A stretch of 64,000 nucleotides of DNA from Alphaproteobacteria bacterium (GTDB taxonomy: Bacteria > Pseudomonadota > Alphaproteobacteria > Micavibrionales > Micavibrionaceae), in NCBI GenBank assembly GCA_016699735.1, contig CP065008.1, positions 2,480,001 through 2,544,000 on the forward strand, in the 5' to 3' direction. Shown here piece after piece: positions 7,281 to 16,303 of this stretch. Each line of letters begins with the position of its first letter. Within the stretch, counting starts at the first letter, position 1. Below the pieces are notes generated by a model. That model saw nothing but the letters and a program-made list of their open reading frames with translations. It searched no databases and had not been told where the DNA came from. Made by a program: the position numbers and the translations under genes.

Positions 7281-8255
7281 CTAACCGGACTTGGTCCGAA
7301 CGCCCATCCCCGGCGCCTTCGCACGGAAATCCTTCCGTTTATCCTTGTTCAGGAACGGCCACAGCAGCTGGTGCGTGAATTTCGCGGGCATGAATTCGTT
7401 GATCCCGATATTCGCCGGCGGGCGGCGGTCCTTCGGGTTGATGTAGGTGCCGAAAATCATATCCCACAGCACGATATTCTCCCCGTAATTTGTATTGCCC
7501 TCAGCCAGATCGCGGCTGTGATGCCAGCGGTGCAGCCCCGGCGTATTGAACACAGAGGAAAGCCAGCCAAAGCGCATCTCTACGTTGCAATGCGTGAGCA
7601 TCCCGATAAAGGCCGTGACCGCGGACATCCATTGTAGAACCTCCATCGGCGCCCCCAGCAGCGCGAGCGGGATCATCCCCATCAGCACACGGTAGAGACT
7701 ATCCATGAAATGAAACCGCCCGGTATTGACGAACCACAGCCGCGTGACGCTGTGATGCACGGCATGAAAACGCCACAGCACAGGGATTTCATGCGCCGTG
7801 CGGTGCGACCAGTAGCACATGAATTCGGCAATCACCACGGCAAAAGCCACCTGAAAACCCATCGGCCAGTTGCGCGGCCACAGATCCGGCCCGAAAATCC
7901 CGTACCCCTGCTCCGTAACGGGCCGGAACACCTCCGACAGCCCGATCACCCCGGCAAACACGAACAACGTATGCACCGTCCCCTTGGTGGTCAGCGTATG
8001 CGCGATATCCGCCAGCGTCTGGCCGTCCGGCTCCAGCCATTCCCGCTCGTGCGGCATGAACCGCTCCAGGAAAAACAGGCTGAAAATGAGAAGTATGTAA
8101 GAAAAAATAAACCCGAGGATCGGAATCCCGAACGAAAACGCAATCCCGGTCAGGGTCATGCAGAGCATGAAAAGCCCCGGCCACGCGATCCACGACAGCC
8201 AGTACTTGAGGGCGGATTCCTCTTCCTTTTGCAGGGCTTGTGTCGTCTGCTCCAT
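7281..8255 (-). CDS. Sterol desaturase/fatty acid hydroxylase family protein
   Basis: 324-residue integral membrane protein with the di-iron histidine clusters of the fatty acid hydroxylase superfamily: HRTAHE and HAVHHS near residues 145-165 and HRWHHS near 245. Hydrophobic helices occupy about residues 15-60 and 85-140. Members oxidise lipid alkyl chains or sterols at the membrane; the substrate cannot be told. The TGA of the upstream epimerase gene and this ATG are one base apart, so the two are co-transcribed and probably coupled. Confidence 0.85.
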   Translation of the reverse strand: MEQTTQALQKEEESALKYWLSWIAWPGLFMLCMTLTGIAFSFGIPILGFIFSYILLIFSLFFLERFMPHEREWLEPDGQTLADIAHTLTTKGTVHTLFVFAGVIGLSEVFRPVTEQGYGIFGPDLWPRNWPMGFQVAFAVVIAEFMCYWSHRTAHEIPVLWRFHAVHHSVTRLWFVNTGRFHFMDSLYRVLMGMIPLALLGAPMEVLQWMSAVTAFIGMLTHCNVEMRFGWLSSVFNTPGLHRWHHSRDLAEGNTNYGENIVLWDMIFGTYINPKDRRPPANIGINEFMPAKFTHQLLWPFLNKDKRKDFRAKAPGMGVRTKSG

Positions 8256-8256
8256 C

Positions 8257-9306
8257 TCAAACCTTCGCGGCGCTCTTGGCGGGAACAGCTGCGCCGACGC
8301 TGTAATAATCCTTATACCATTCCATGAATGTTTTCATCCCCTCTTGCAGGGATGTCTTGGGCCGGAAGCCCACAGCCGCCTCCAGCGAGTCCGTATCGGC
8401 ATACGTCGCGTAAACGTCGCCCGGCTGCATGGGAAGAAAATTCTTTTTCGCTGTTATTCCAAGCTCTTTCTCGATGATCTGAATTAAATCCATGAGGTTT
8501 TCGGGCGAATGTGCCCCGATATTGTAGATACGGTACGGATCGGCGCTCTGTGAAGGATCGGGATTCATTAAGTCATATGAAGGATTTGCCTTGGGGATAT
8601 ATTCCAGAACCCGCTCCATCGATTCGACGATATCATCGATAAAAGTAAAGTCGCGCCTCATATCCCCGTTATTATAAACGTCTATGGCCTTGCCCTCGAC
8701 GATAGCCTTGGTGAATTTAAAATAAGCCATATCCGGCCGCCCCCACGGGCCGTAGACCGTAAAAAAACGCAGCCCCGTGCAAGGAATCCCGTACAGATGC
8801 GCGTAGCTGTGCGCCATCAGTTCCCCACCCTTCTTCGTCGCCGCATAAAGGCTGACCGGATGATCGACATTATCCGTCTCCGAAAACGGCAGCTTCCGGT
8901 TCGCCCCGTAAACCGAGGAGGAGGACGCAAACACCAGATGCCGCACCCCGTGATGCCGGCAGCCCTCAAGCACATTCAAGAACCCCGTCAAATTGCTGTC
9001 CACATAAGCCTTAGGGTTCTCCAGAGAATACCGCACCCCCGCCTGCGCCGCGAGATTGACGACGATCTCCGGCTTGAAATCGGCAAACAGCGCCGCCATG
9101 CCTTTCTCATCCGCAAGATCAAGTTTTTTGAAAATAAAGTTTTTACAAGATTCTAAAGCCTTTAGCCGCCCATGCTTAAGCGATACATCATAATAATCGT
9201 TGAGATTATCGATCCCCAGAACCTCAAATCCGCCGCTCACGCACAAGCGCCTGACGAAATGATATCCGATGAACCCCGCCGCTCCGGTGACTAGAATCCG
9301 TGTCAT
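8257..9306 (-). CDS. UDP-glucuronate 4-epimerase-like NAD-dependent epimerase
   Basis: 349-residue extended short-chain dehydrogenase. GAAGFIGYH (NAD-binding), the characteristic GIDNLNDYYDVSLKHGRL block, ASSSSVYG, YAATKKGGE (Tyr/Lys pair), LRFFTVYGPWGRPDM and IDDIV are typical of bacterial UDP-glucuronate 4-epimerases, which interconvert UDP-GlcA and UDP-GalA for surface polysaccharides. ATG overlaps the upstream gene's stop (ATGA at 9303-9306). Family firm; substrate inferred from similarity. Confidence 0.87.
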   Translation of the reverse strand: MTRILVTGAAGFIGYHFVRRLCVSGGFEVLGIDNLNDYYDVSLKHGRLKALESCKNFIFKKLDLADEKGMAALFADFKPEIVVNLAAQAGVRYSLENPKAYVDSNLTGFLNVLEGCRHHGVRHLVFASSSSVYGANRKLPFSETDNVDHPVSLYAATKKGGELMAHSYAHLYGIPCTGLRFFTVYGPWGRPDMAYFKFTKAIVEGKAIDVYNNGDMRRDFTFIDDIVESMERVLEYIPKANPSYDLMNPDPSQSADPYRIYNIGAHSPENLMDLIQIIEKELGITAKKNFLPMQPGDVYATYADTDSLEAAVGFRPKTSLQEGMKTFMEWYKDYYSVGAAVPAKSAAKV

Positions 9307-9803
9307 GGAGTCCCCTCCGTCTCCGGGGGAACACTCTTCTTATTCTGCTCCAGAATCTCCTTCGGTGGCGGCGGCAATGGCGACCCGTCCAGCTTCTGCT
9401 TGGTCGGATCAACCCCGAGAATATCCGCGAACAGGATTTTCAACTGCTGCATGATCGAAAATTTTTCCATAAGAAAATCAGGCGAGTCGCACGCATACTT
9501 CTTCTCATCCAGCCGCATTTTAGCCGCCTTGAAGGATTGATCCTTTAAAGCCCCGAGTTCCTCGCGCCTTTTCGCCTCCTTCTCGGGAACAAGGCGAGTG
9601 ATCGCCCCCTGCCCCAAGGCGCTCTCCTTCTTGCAGAACGCGTTATACGCATCGATCTGCGCCGACAGCTTGACGGTTTCATGAACAGTCTCGGCCTTGG
9701 GCGGGGCAACCACCTTGGCAGGCGCATCCGCCGAACGCGCCTTAAAAGACAATCCGGAAAGCAAAAAAACGGCCATAAGAAAAAAAGTAACGCGTAACGA
9801 CAT
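9303..9803 (-). CDS. Secreted protein of unknown function
   Basis: 166 residues from the ATG at 9803, chosen because it begins a classic signal peptide (MSLRVTFFLMAVFLLSGLSF, cleavage expected after KARSA). An upstream in-frame ATG at 9878 would put the hydrophobic segment inside. The mature part has two Cys, a Lys/Glu-rich helical region and a Pro-rich tail with SPLPPPPKE. I recognise no domain. Its stop overlaps the epimerase start, so it belongs to the same operon. Confidence 0.65.
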   Translation of the reverse strand: MSLRVTFFLMAVFLLSGLSFKARSADAPAKVVAPPKAETVHETVKLSAQIDAYNAFCKKESALGQGAITRLVPEKEAKRREELGALKDQSFKAAKMRLDEKKYACDSPDFLMEKFSIMQQLKILFADILGVDPTKQKLDGSPLPPPPKEILEQNKKSVPPETEGTP

Positions 9804-9874
9804 CGAAAGCCTTAGTTTTCTTGAGCTTATACAATGATTTTTAGCATGAAACCCGCAAGCCGCGATAGCGGAAA

Positions 9875-10864
9875 TCATCCCGATTCCCCCGCCCGCCGCA
9901 GCCGATCGTTGATCGCCACCCCGATCCCCGTATCGGGAATGGGCATGACGGCAATGGCTTTATGCGCGGGTTGATCCAACTGCCGCATCATGGAAAAGAG
10001 GTTCGCCGCCGCCTGATGCAGATCGGCCTCCTCGCTCAAATTCCGCAAACTGTCGTCCGGCATATCCTTGGCCGCCCCGCCCCCCTTGATCCCCATAAAG
10101 TTGATCGAGCCGAACGCCAGCAGCGCCTCGCCGGGGAAAAGGTCAATGGCGTTCATGCGGACGGGGATGGACGGTGCGTAATGCTTCAGAAGCTGCCCCG
10201 GCGAACGCGGCGCGTCGGGGTCGCCCTTGTCATATATAACCGTGCGCCCCAGCACCTCGGAAATCTCCTCCGCCGTAATCGCTCCGGGCCGAACCACCGC
10301 AGGCTCCCCGGACGAAAGATCAAGCACCGTAGACTCAACACCCACCGCACAAGCCCCCGCCGCAAGGATCAGGCCGATTTCATCTTTAAAGGCCTCCGCC
10401 ACGTGCGCGGGCGTCGTGGCGCTCAACGCGCCGGATTTATTGGCGCTCGGCGCGGCCAGCGGCAGGGCGCAGGCCTTAAGGACCGCAAGCGCCACCTCAT
10501 GTTTGGGTATCCGCACCGCCAGCGTAGGCAGGCCGGCCCCCGCCAGATCGCTGACCGGGCAATCCTTCGTACGTTTCAGGATCAATGTTAACGGCCCCGG
10601 CCAGAACGCCTCCGCCAAAGCCAAAGCCTCCGGAGTCATCGTGACCAGCGCAGAAGCTTGTTCAACGCTATGACAATGAATAATGAGGGGATTGAAGGCG
10701 GGCCGCCCCTTCGCCGCAAAAATTTTGGCGACCGCCTGCCCGTCCAGCGCGTTGGCCGCCAGCCCGTAGACGGTTTCCGTGGGCAGGCCGACCAGCCCGC
10801 CCGCCCGCAGGATTTCCGCAGCGTCTCGAATGGCTTCAGGGCTGGGGCTGACGATCCGGCTCAT
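9875..10864 (-). CDS. Threonylcarbamoyl-AMP synthase
   Basis: 329-residue two-domain Sua5/YwlC/YrdC protein. The N-terminal YrdC domain shows GLVGLPTETVYGLAANA (about 24-40), KGRPAFNPLIIH, and LAAPSANKSGALSATT; the C-terminal Sua5 domain follows a linker near residue 200 (SPGQLLKHYAP). It makes threonylcarbamoyl-AMP from Thr, bicarbonate and ATP, the first step of t6A modification at tRNA position 37. The ATG at 10864 is preferred; the in-frame start at 10900 is TTG. Full length compared with Sua5 family members. Confidence 0.9.
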   Translation of the reverse strand: MSRIVSPSPEAIRDAAEILRAGGLVGLPTETVYGLAANALDGQAVAKIFAAKGRPAFNPLIIHCHSVEQASALVTMTPEALALAEAFWPGPLTLILKRTKDCPVSDLAGAGLPTLAVRIPKHEVALAVLKACALPLAAPSANKSGALSATTPAHVAEAFKDEIGLILAAGACAVGVESTVLDLSSGEPAVVRPGAITAEEISEVLGRTVIYDKGDPDAPRSPGQLLKHYAPSIPVRMNAIDLFPGEALLAFGSINFMGIKGGGAAKDMPDDSLRNLSEEADLHQAAANLFSMMRQLDQPAHKAIAVMPIPDTGIGVAINDRLRRAGESG

Positions 10865-10903
10865 GCCCCGAACAAAGCCATTAACGGCAGGAAAAGGCAA
10901 GGT

Positions 10904-11551
10904 TTATTCGCGAGCTTCCGTTTCGCAGAACTTGTCTTCTCTGAGCCTTAAACGAGAAAACATTTGATTGGAATCAAATACGAGATTAGGCACAACCTTC
11001 TGATAAGCAATCAAAATTTTGGAGGCTTTCTGTTGAACTTTATCCCGATAGCACCATGGATCATACGCGCTATTCGATTGAATGTTTGCGATTAAAACAG
11101 CGATCTCAGGAATAGACAGCTCATATACAGACACACCAAAAAATTGCTGCGAAGCCAACTCTAAACCCTTCCATTTATGATCATACCTCTGCTCATGAAG
11201 AAGAGTAGTAAGTATCTCATGCTGGCTCCAGTTCGAACCAACCCAAAGAGCAACAAAAATCCAATTTTGATGCCATTCTCCAAGACGAGACACTTGACGA
11301 TATTTTTCATAGGGAAGACGATAAAATAACTTTCTAGCGGCTGAATAGCAAAGCTGCAACCAGCCGGGTATAACAATATCATCTTCAACAATACTAACTT
11401 TCAATAAATCCAGCGCGGCTTGCGGGTATTCGGCTTGGGAGGGCGCGGTATTCTCGGGAAGAATCGAATAAAGACGATAAGACACATATCCGGCACCAGC
11501 TACAACCACCAGTAAGATCAAACCCAAAATCACTAAAAGAAACGTCCGCAC
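10904..11551 (-). CDS. GT51-transglycosylase-derived protein without catalytic half
   Basis: 215 residues: one N-terminal membrane helix (FLLVILGLILLVVVAGAGYV) and a C-terminal stretch that matches the last third of class A penicillin-binding protein/monofunctional transglycosylase domains: SQHEILTTLLHEQRY, LELASQQFFGVSVYELSIPE, AVLIANIQSNSAYDP. The EDxxFxxH block with the catalytic Glu, expected earlier, is absent, so it is unlikely to polymerise lipid II. It starts with GTG (GGGGGA site before it), one base after the anmK stop, so it is coupled to a peptidoglycan-recycling gene. More AT-rich than its neighbours. Could be a scaffold, an inhibitor or a decaying gene. Confidence 0.65.
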   Translation of the reverse strand: MRTFLLVILGLILLVVVAGAGYVSYRLYSILPENTAPSQAEYPQAALDLLKVSIVEDDIVIPGWLQLCYSAARKLFYRLPYEKYRQVSRLGEWHQNWIFVALWVGSNWSQHEILTTLLHEQRYDHKWKGLELASQQFFGVSVYELSIPEIAVLIANIQSNSAYDPWCYRDKVQQKASKILIAYQKVVPNLVFDSNQMFSRLRLREDKFCETEARE

Positions 11552-11552
11552 T

Positions 11553-12641
11553 TCATCCCCCCGGCCTGTACAAAACCCCGCCCGTCAGCGCCTTCGGCAC
11601 CCCCGTCGTTCCCGGCTCGGTCAGCGGCAGCCCCAGCAGCGACCGCACCGCCAGATACGCAAACCCCTGCGCCTCGATCGCATCGCCGTTCCAGCCCAGC
11701 GCCTCCACGGGCGCGACAGGAACCTGAAACAACGCCTGCAGCCGCTTCATCATCTGCGCGTTCAGCCGCCCGCCCCCCGTGACATGAATGGAGCGCGGCG
11801 GCACGGGGCAAAGCGCCAGCCCCTTCTCGATGCTCCGCACGGTAAACTCCAGCAGCGTCGCCGCCCCATCCGCATCATTGAGATCACCGACATCCGCATG
11901 GCGCCATGCATCGCGGTCCAGAGATTTCGGGGGCTTGAGGGAAAAATACGGATGGCCGAGCCAGTCCTTGACCCGCGCCGCATCCGCGGCACCATGAGAG
12001 GCCAACGCCCCGCCCTCATCGTACGGCTTTCCCGTCCGTTTCAGCACGAAATCGTCCAGCAGCGCATTGCCGGGACCGCAATCGAACGCAAGGATAGCCC
12101 CCGCGCCGATCCATGTGATGTTGGACACACCGCCGATATTCAAAACAGCCAAAGGTTTTTTCAATTCATGCGTCAGCGCCCGGTGGTAAAGGGGAAGCAG
12201 CGGCGCCCCCTGCCCGCCCGCCTGCACATCCGCAACCCGCATCTGTCCCACAACGGGAATGCCGCACGCATCGGCCAGCGCCTGCGAATCCCCGATCTGC
12301 CATGTAAATTTATGGGCCGGATCGTGAAAGACCGTCTGCCCGTGAAACCCGATGACGTCGATCCGCCCCGGCTGAAGGGTATTTTTTTCCATAAATTGCC
12401 TTAGACAGACGATATGCCTCTCGGTAACAATCCGTTCGGCGGCCGCGGTCTCCGCCCCCTTCTCGCGCCGCCCCAGCGCAAGGCGGACCGTCTCCCGCTC
12501 CGTATCCGAATAAGGAAAAGCCTCAAAAGCCAGAGGCCGCACATAAGCCTCCCCGTCCGTCTCGATCCACGCGATATCTACACCATCGAATGAAGTACCG
12601 GACATAAGCCCAATTGCACTCTGGATTTTTTTCTGTATCAT
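11553..12641 (-). CDS. anmK: Anhydro-N-acetylmuramic acid kinase
   Basis: 362-residue sugar kinase of the AnmK family. IGLMSGTSFDGVDIAW (ATP-binding, residues 10-25), GFHGQTVFHDP, NIGGVSNITW, AFDCGPGNALLDD and VTGGGRLNAQMM are all family hallmarks. It cleaves the 1,6-anhydro ring and phosphorylates anhydro-MurNAc to MurNAc-6-phosphate during cell-wall recycling. Divergent from tyrS, with which it shares a 55-base intergenic region. Confidence 0.93.
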   Translation of the reverse strand: MIQKKIQSAIGLMSGTSFDGVDIAWIETDGEAYVRPLAFEAFPYSDTERETVRLALGRREKGAETAAAERIVTERHIVCLRQFMEKNTLQPGRIDVIGFHGQTVFHDPAHKFTWQIGDSQALADACGIPVVGQMRVADVQAGGQGAPLLPLYHRALTHELKKPLAVLNIGGVSNITWIGAGAILAFDCGPGNALLDDFVLKRTGKPYDEGGALASHGAADAARVKDWLGHPYFSLKPPKSLDRDAWRHADVGDLNDADGAATLLEFTVRSIEKGLALCPVPPRSIHVTGGGRLNAQMMKRLQALFQVPVAPVEALGWNGDAIEAQGFAYLAVRSLLGLPLTEPGTTGVPKALTGGVLYRPGG

Positions 12642-12664
12642 ATCTCGGGCTTACCATTTTCAGG

Positions 12665-12682
12665 CGTGCGCCACGGCGCACG
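12665..12682. promoter_or_regulatory. Palindrome between anmK and tyrS
   Basis: Perfect inverted repeat CGTGCGCC-AC-GGCGCACG, ending 14 bases before the tyrS ATG. No Shine-Dalgarno sequence is visible between it and the ATG (the spacer is AT-rich). It may be an operator or an RNA hairpin affecting tyrS initiation. Confidence 0.4.
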
Positions 12683-12696
12683 GTATTTATTATATT

Positions 12697-13953
12697 ATGA
12701 GCACATATAAATCGGATTTTCTAAACATTTTAACCGAACGCGGCTTTATCCACCAGTGCAGCGACTTCGAAGGGCTGGATACAAAACTCACGGAAGGATC
12801 GCAAACCGCCTATATCGGCTTCGACGCCACCGCCGACAGCCTTCATGCCGGTTCGCTCGTCCAGATCATGATGCTCTACTGGTTCCAGAAAACCGGCCAT
12901 AAGCCGATCACCCTCATGGGCGGCGGCACCACCAAGATCGGCGACCCTTCCGGCAAGGACGAGAGCCGCAAGATGATGAACGACGCCACGATTGCGGCAA
13001 ACATAAAGGGTATTACCTGGATTCTCTCCGTCTTCCTGAAGTTCGGCTATGGCCGCAACGACGCCAAGCTTTTGAACAACTCCGACTGGCTGGAAAACCT
13101 GAATTATATCGACTTCCTGCGCGAATACGGCCCGCATTTCACCATCAACCGGATGCTGTCCTTCGATTCAGTCAAAACCCGTCTGGAGCGCGAACAGCCC
13201 CTGACCTTCCTTGAATTCAACTACATGATCCTGCAGGCCTATGACTTTCTGGAACTCCATCGGCGTTACGGCGTCATTCTGCAGATGGGCGGCTCGGATC
13301 AATGGGGCAACATCATTAACGGCGTCGAACTGGCCCGCCGCAAGGACGGCGCCAACATTTTCGCCCTGACGACCCCTTTGCTGACCACCGCATCCGGCGG
13401 CAAGATGGGCAAGACCGCCGAAGGCACCGTCTGGCTGGACGAGAAAAAACTCCCCGCTTACGATTATTACCAGTTCTGGCGCAACACGGCCGATGCCGAC
13501 GTGATCCGCTTCCTGAAACTCTTCACCACCCTGCCGATGGACGAAATCCGCCGTCTGGAGCAACTTCAGGGGGCGGAGATCAACGACGCCAAGAAAATCC
13601 TCGCCTTCGAGGCCACCCGGATGTGCCGCGGCGAACACGCCGCCGTGCAGGCACAGAACACCGCCGTCGAAGTCTTTGAAAAAGGATCGGTCGGCCAGGA
13701 TCTCCCCTCAGTGGTCATTGAGATCGACCGCCTCAAACGCGGCGCCAGCGTCGTGGACCTGCTGGTCGAAAGCGGCCTCAGCACCTCCAAAGGTGAAGCA
13801 CGGCGCCTCATTCAGGGCGGCGGCGCCCGCGTCAATGATGTTCCCGTCGGCGCGGTTGAGCAAACCGTCGGAATATCGGACCTCTCCAAAGAAGGCGTCA
13901 TTAAAATTTCCTCGGGGAAAAAACACCACGCCCTCATAAAAATCCCCGCCTGA
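12697..13953 (+). CDS. tyrS: Tyrosyl-tRNA synthetase
   Basis: 418-residue class I aminoacyl-tRNA synthetase. The HIGH-type motif is in DATADSLHAGSL (about residues 43-54), YMILQAYDF and GGSDQWGNI are tyrosine-pocket signatures, and the KMSKS loop reads KMGKT near residue 230. An S4 RNA-binding domain follows (SVVDLLVESGLSTSKGEARR, residues 350-370). Charges tRNA-Tyr in the cytoplasm. Complete and of normal length. Confidence 0.95.
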   Translation: MSTYKSDFLNILTERGFIHQCSDFEGLDTKLTEGSQTAYIGFDATADSLHAGSLVQIMMLYWFQKTGHKPITLMGGGTTKIGDPSGKDESRKMMNDATIAANIKGITWILSVFLKFGYGRNDAKLLNNSDWLENLNYIDFLREYGPHFTINRMLSFDSVKTRLEREQPLTFLEFNYMILQAYDFLELHRRYGVILQMGGSDQWGNIINGVELARRKDGANIFALTTPLLTTASGGKMGKTAEGTVWLDEKKLPAYDYYQFWRNTADADVIRFLKLFTTLPMDEIRRLEQLQGAEINDAKKILAFEATRMCRGEHAAVQAQNTAVEVFEKGSVGQDLPSVVIEIDRLKRGASVVDLLVESGLSTSKGEARRLIQGGGARVNDVPVGAVEQTVGISDLSKEGVIKISSGKKHHALIKIPA

Positions 13954-13978
13954 AAATATTTAGGCGCTAAAATACCTC

Positions 13979-14941
13979 ATGAATTTCAAGATTCTCTTCC
14001 GCTTATCTCTAAGCGGCCTTCTTTTTTTGCTGATCCTCTCGCAAATGGACCACCAGATTCTCATGAAATGGTGGCAGTCCGACCATGCGCCCGAATTACC
14101 GCTCTTTATCCTCTCAACCCTTCTGGTTATAGGACAGATATATTTCCTGAATTTGCGCTGGCACGCCTATCTGAACTGCGGGATCGTGAAAATCCCGTTC
14201 AAGACCAGCGTCCTGACGAATATCGCCGGATACTTCGCCAACATCCTCTTTATCAATACGATCGGCGGTATGATCGCCAAATCGGGACTGGCCGTGCGTC
14301 ACGGCATAGATTTGACCCATGCGGTGATCGCCACCTGCCTGGACAGATTCATGACCCTTTTTGCCCTGATGATGCTGAGCGCAGTCGGTCTGCCCTTCCT
14401 GATCCACGCCGTGGATCGGAAAATACTGGGTGTTCTGTGTCTGATCCTTTTGGGCTTTGCGGCAACGGTCTTTGTTCTGCTCTGGTTTTACCGCTCCGGC
14501 CTCTGGGACAGGAATGAACGGGAGGGCCGCCACGCACAGATGCTCAAAACGCTCACAAAGTTTTTTACAAACCGCCAAATGATTCTCTCCACATCCATCC
14601 ACAGCCTGATCGCCCAAGCGCTGTTCATCGCCAGTGTCTATGCGCTTTCTCTCGGGATACATGGGCCGGAGGGTAAGACTCTGGAGTTTCTGGCCCTCCT
14701 GCCCATTCTGGCTTTGATCTCCAGCCTGCCCGTCGGGTTCGGCGGCTGGGGCATCCGCGAGAGCGCCTTCGTTTATGGTCTCGGCCTGATCGGCTACAGC
14801 ATGGAGCAATCCTTCCTGCTCTCCATTCAGGTCGGCCTTGTCGGCCTGATCGCGCCCCTTATCTACGGCCTCCCCTATCTCCTCCGCAACGATCTCAGGG
14901 ATTTTCTGGGTACGAATAAGCCCGCCGGGAAATATTCCTGA
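13979..14941 (+). CDS. Lysylphosphatidylglycerol synthase TM region/flippase-like membrane protein
   Basis: 320 residues, about eight hydrophobic helices, of the UPF0104/LPG-synthase transmembrane family. Features include NLRWHAYL near residue 60, TNIAGYFANILFINTIGGMIAKSGLAVRHG (in two adjoining pieces) and SLPVGFGGWGIRES near 255, the characteristic Gly-rich block. Such proteins often occur in polysaccharide or glycolipid loci and are thought to move or modify lipids. The next gene is an O-antigen-ligase-like protein, 16 bases downstream, suggesting a shared envelope-glycan role. Confidence 0.78.
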   Translation: MNFKILFRLSLSGLLFLLILSQMDHQILMKWWQSDHAPELPLFILSTLLVIGQIYFLNLRWHAYLNCGIVKIPFKTSVLTNIAGYFANILFINTIGGMIAKSGLAVRHGIDLTHAVIATCLDRFMTLFALMMLSAVGLPFLIHAVDRKILGVLCLILLGFAATVFVLLWFYRSGLWDRNEREGRHAQMLKTLTKFFTNRQMILSTSIHSLIAQALFIASVYALSLGIHGPEGKTLEFLALLPILALISSLPVGFGGWGIRESAFVYGLGLIGYSMEQSFLLSIQVGLVGLIAPLIYGLPYLLRNDLRDFLGTNKPAGKYS

Positions 14942-14957
14942 CCTCGCAAGGACGGAG

Positions 14958-16301
14958 ATGCCCCGTTTTCTCAAAATAATCAGCAACGTCGAACACCCCG
15001 CGCCCTTATGGATCGCCACGTGTCTGGCCATGGCCCTGCAAATTCAGGTCACGCTCTTCCAGAGCAATTCATACGCGGGATTAAGGATCAATCTCGCCGA
15101 TCTTCTCCTGCCTTTTCTTGTCCCCTTCATCCTCTTGAGTCTCTTCCGCAAACAATCCAGCGGACCGAGATTTGAAAGCCGGCTTCTCATAACCCTGCTC
15201 CTCTCAGCGGCAGCGATGACACTCTCCATGGCGCAATCTTATTCCTCAGGGGGAGACAATCTGACCTGGGCCTTCGTGAATAAGTACATCGGTTTTCTGA
15301 TCCTGCTGGCGTATCTGGCGATAGGAGCATGGCTGGCGGCAGACAGTCCGCCCGAACGCCTGCTTAGGCTTTTTTCCCTCACCTTCTGCGGATTTTTTAC
15401 ACTTACTCTGATCCTGAGTCTTCTGGCGCTCTTGGGGCAAAGCCTGACGGGATTGAACTTAAGGCTCGGCAACTTTGCTTGGGAAGGCTTTATGGCCAAC
15501 CGCAACGCCTTCGCCCTGCTGGCCATGGCCTGCTTGCTCCTGATCGAAAGCTTAAGAAAAGAAGACGCCCCGCAAACCCATAAGGTTTTATTGTTCCTGT
15601 TCTGGCTTTTGGTCCCGTCCTTTGCGGTCTACAACGCCTCCCGCACGGGTTGGATCGTGGGGGCCGTCCTCATAGTCGGCGTTCTCATAAAAAAACCAAA
15701 AGTTTTTTTAAAAAAGATACTACCCACGCTCCTGCTAGGCGCTCTCATCGCTTACGGGGCAACCCTGCTATACGCCAGCCGGGATATTGAAAAAAATATC
15801 CAGTTCAGGCGTTTGCTGGCCGTAACCGCGCTGGGAGAAAAGGTCAAGTACGATGGCGACCATAAACGGATGGTGGCTCTTGAAGACGGGCTGGAGCTTT
15901 ATAGCAAGAGCAATCTGCTGATCGGCGCGGGACTGGGGCAGTATAAGGATTTCCAGATCGAAAAACGCGGTAAGTTTATCGATATCATCGACTGCACCCC
16001 CCTCTGGCTGCTGGTCGAAACCGGACTTCTCGGCCTGCTGTCCTTCACGGTGTTTTTTATGTTCTGCCTAAACGAAACCTGGAAAAAGGGCTTTTCTAAA
16101 CAGCAAAAAGCGTCGGACGCAGCAGACTTCCAACGCGCCGTTTTTTTCTTTCTGCTGGTCTTCGCCGCCTTCTCGCTGTTTCACGAGGTGATGTACACGC
16201 GCTTTCTCTGGTTCATTCTAGGGCTGGCGTTAGGGGCAAAAAAAATGCAAGCAAGACAGAATGATATTGCCAAAATCGGCGACTCGCCCCTTTGTAATTA
16301 A
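14958..16301 (+). CDS. O-antigen ligase/polymerase-like membrane protein
   Basis: 447 residues with ten or more hydrophobic helices and a periplasmic loop near residues 270-350, the plan of Wzy/WaaL proteins. A RTGWIVGAVL segment (residues 228-237) and the downstream LIGAGLGQYKDF motif match the Wzy_C domain. Expected role: joining or polymerising surface-glycan repeat units at the periplasmic face. A GGAG site precedes the ATG. The substrate is unknown; no adjacent glycosyltransferase cluster identifies it. Confidence 0.75.
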   Translation: MPRFLKIISNVEHPAPLWIATCLAMALQIQVTLFQSNSYAGLRINLADLLLPFLVPFILLSLFRKQSSGPRFESRLLITLLLSAAAMTLSMAQSYSSGGDNLTWAFVNKYIGFLILLAYLAIGAWLAADSPPERLLRLFSLTFCGFFTLTLILSLLALLGQSLTGLNLRLGNFAWEGFMANRNAFALLAMACLLLIESLRKEDAPQTHKVLLFLFWLLVPSFAVYNASRTGWIVGAVLIVGVLIKKPKVFLKKILPTLLLGALIAYGATLLYASRDIEKNIQFRRLLAVTALGEKVKYDGDHKRMVALEDGLELYSKSNLLIGAGLGQYKDFQIEKRGKFIDIIDCTPLWLLVETGLLGLLSFTVFFMFCLNETWKKGFSKQQKASDAADFQRAVFFFLLVFAAFSLFHEVMYTRFLWFILGLALGAKKMQARQNDIAKIGDSPLCN

Positions 16302-16303
16302 AA

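Noticed and set aside
7261..7290. GTCCGG direct repeats with a T-run as a terminator of the hydroxylase gene
   Set aside because: Only a four-base stem can be formed; too weak to call.
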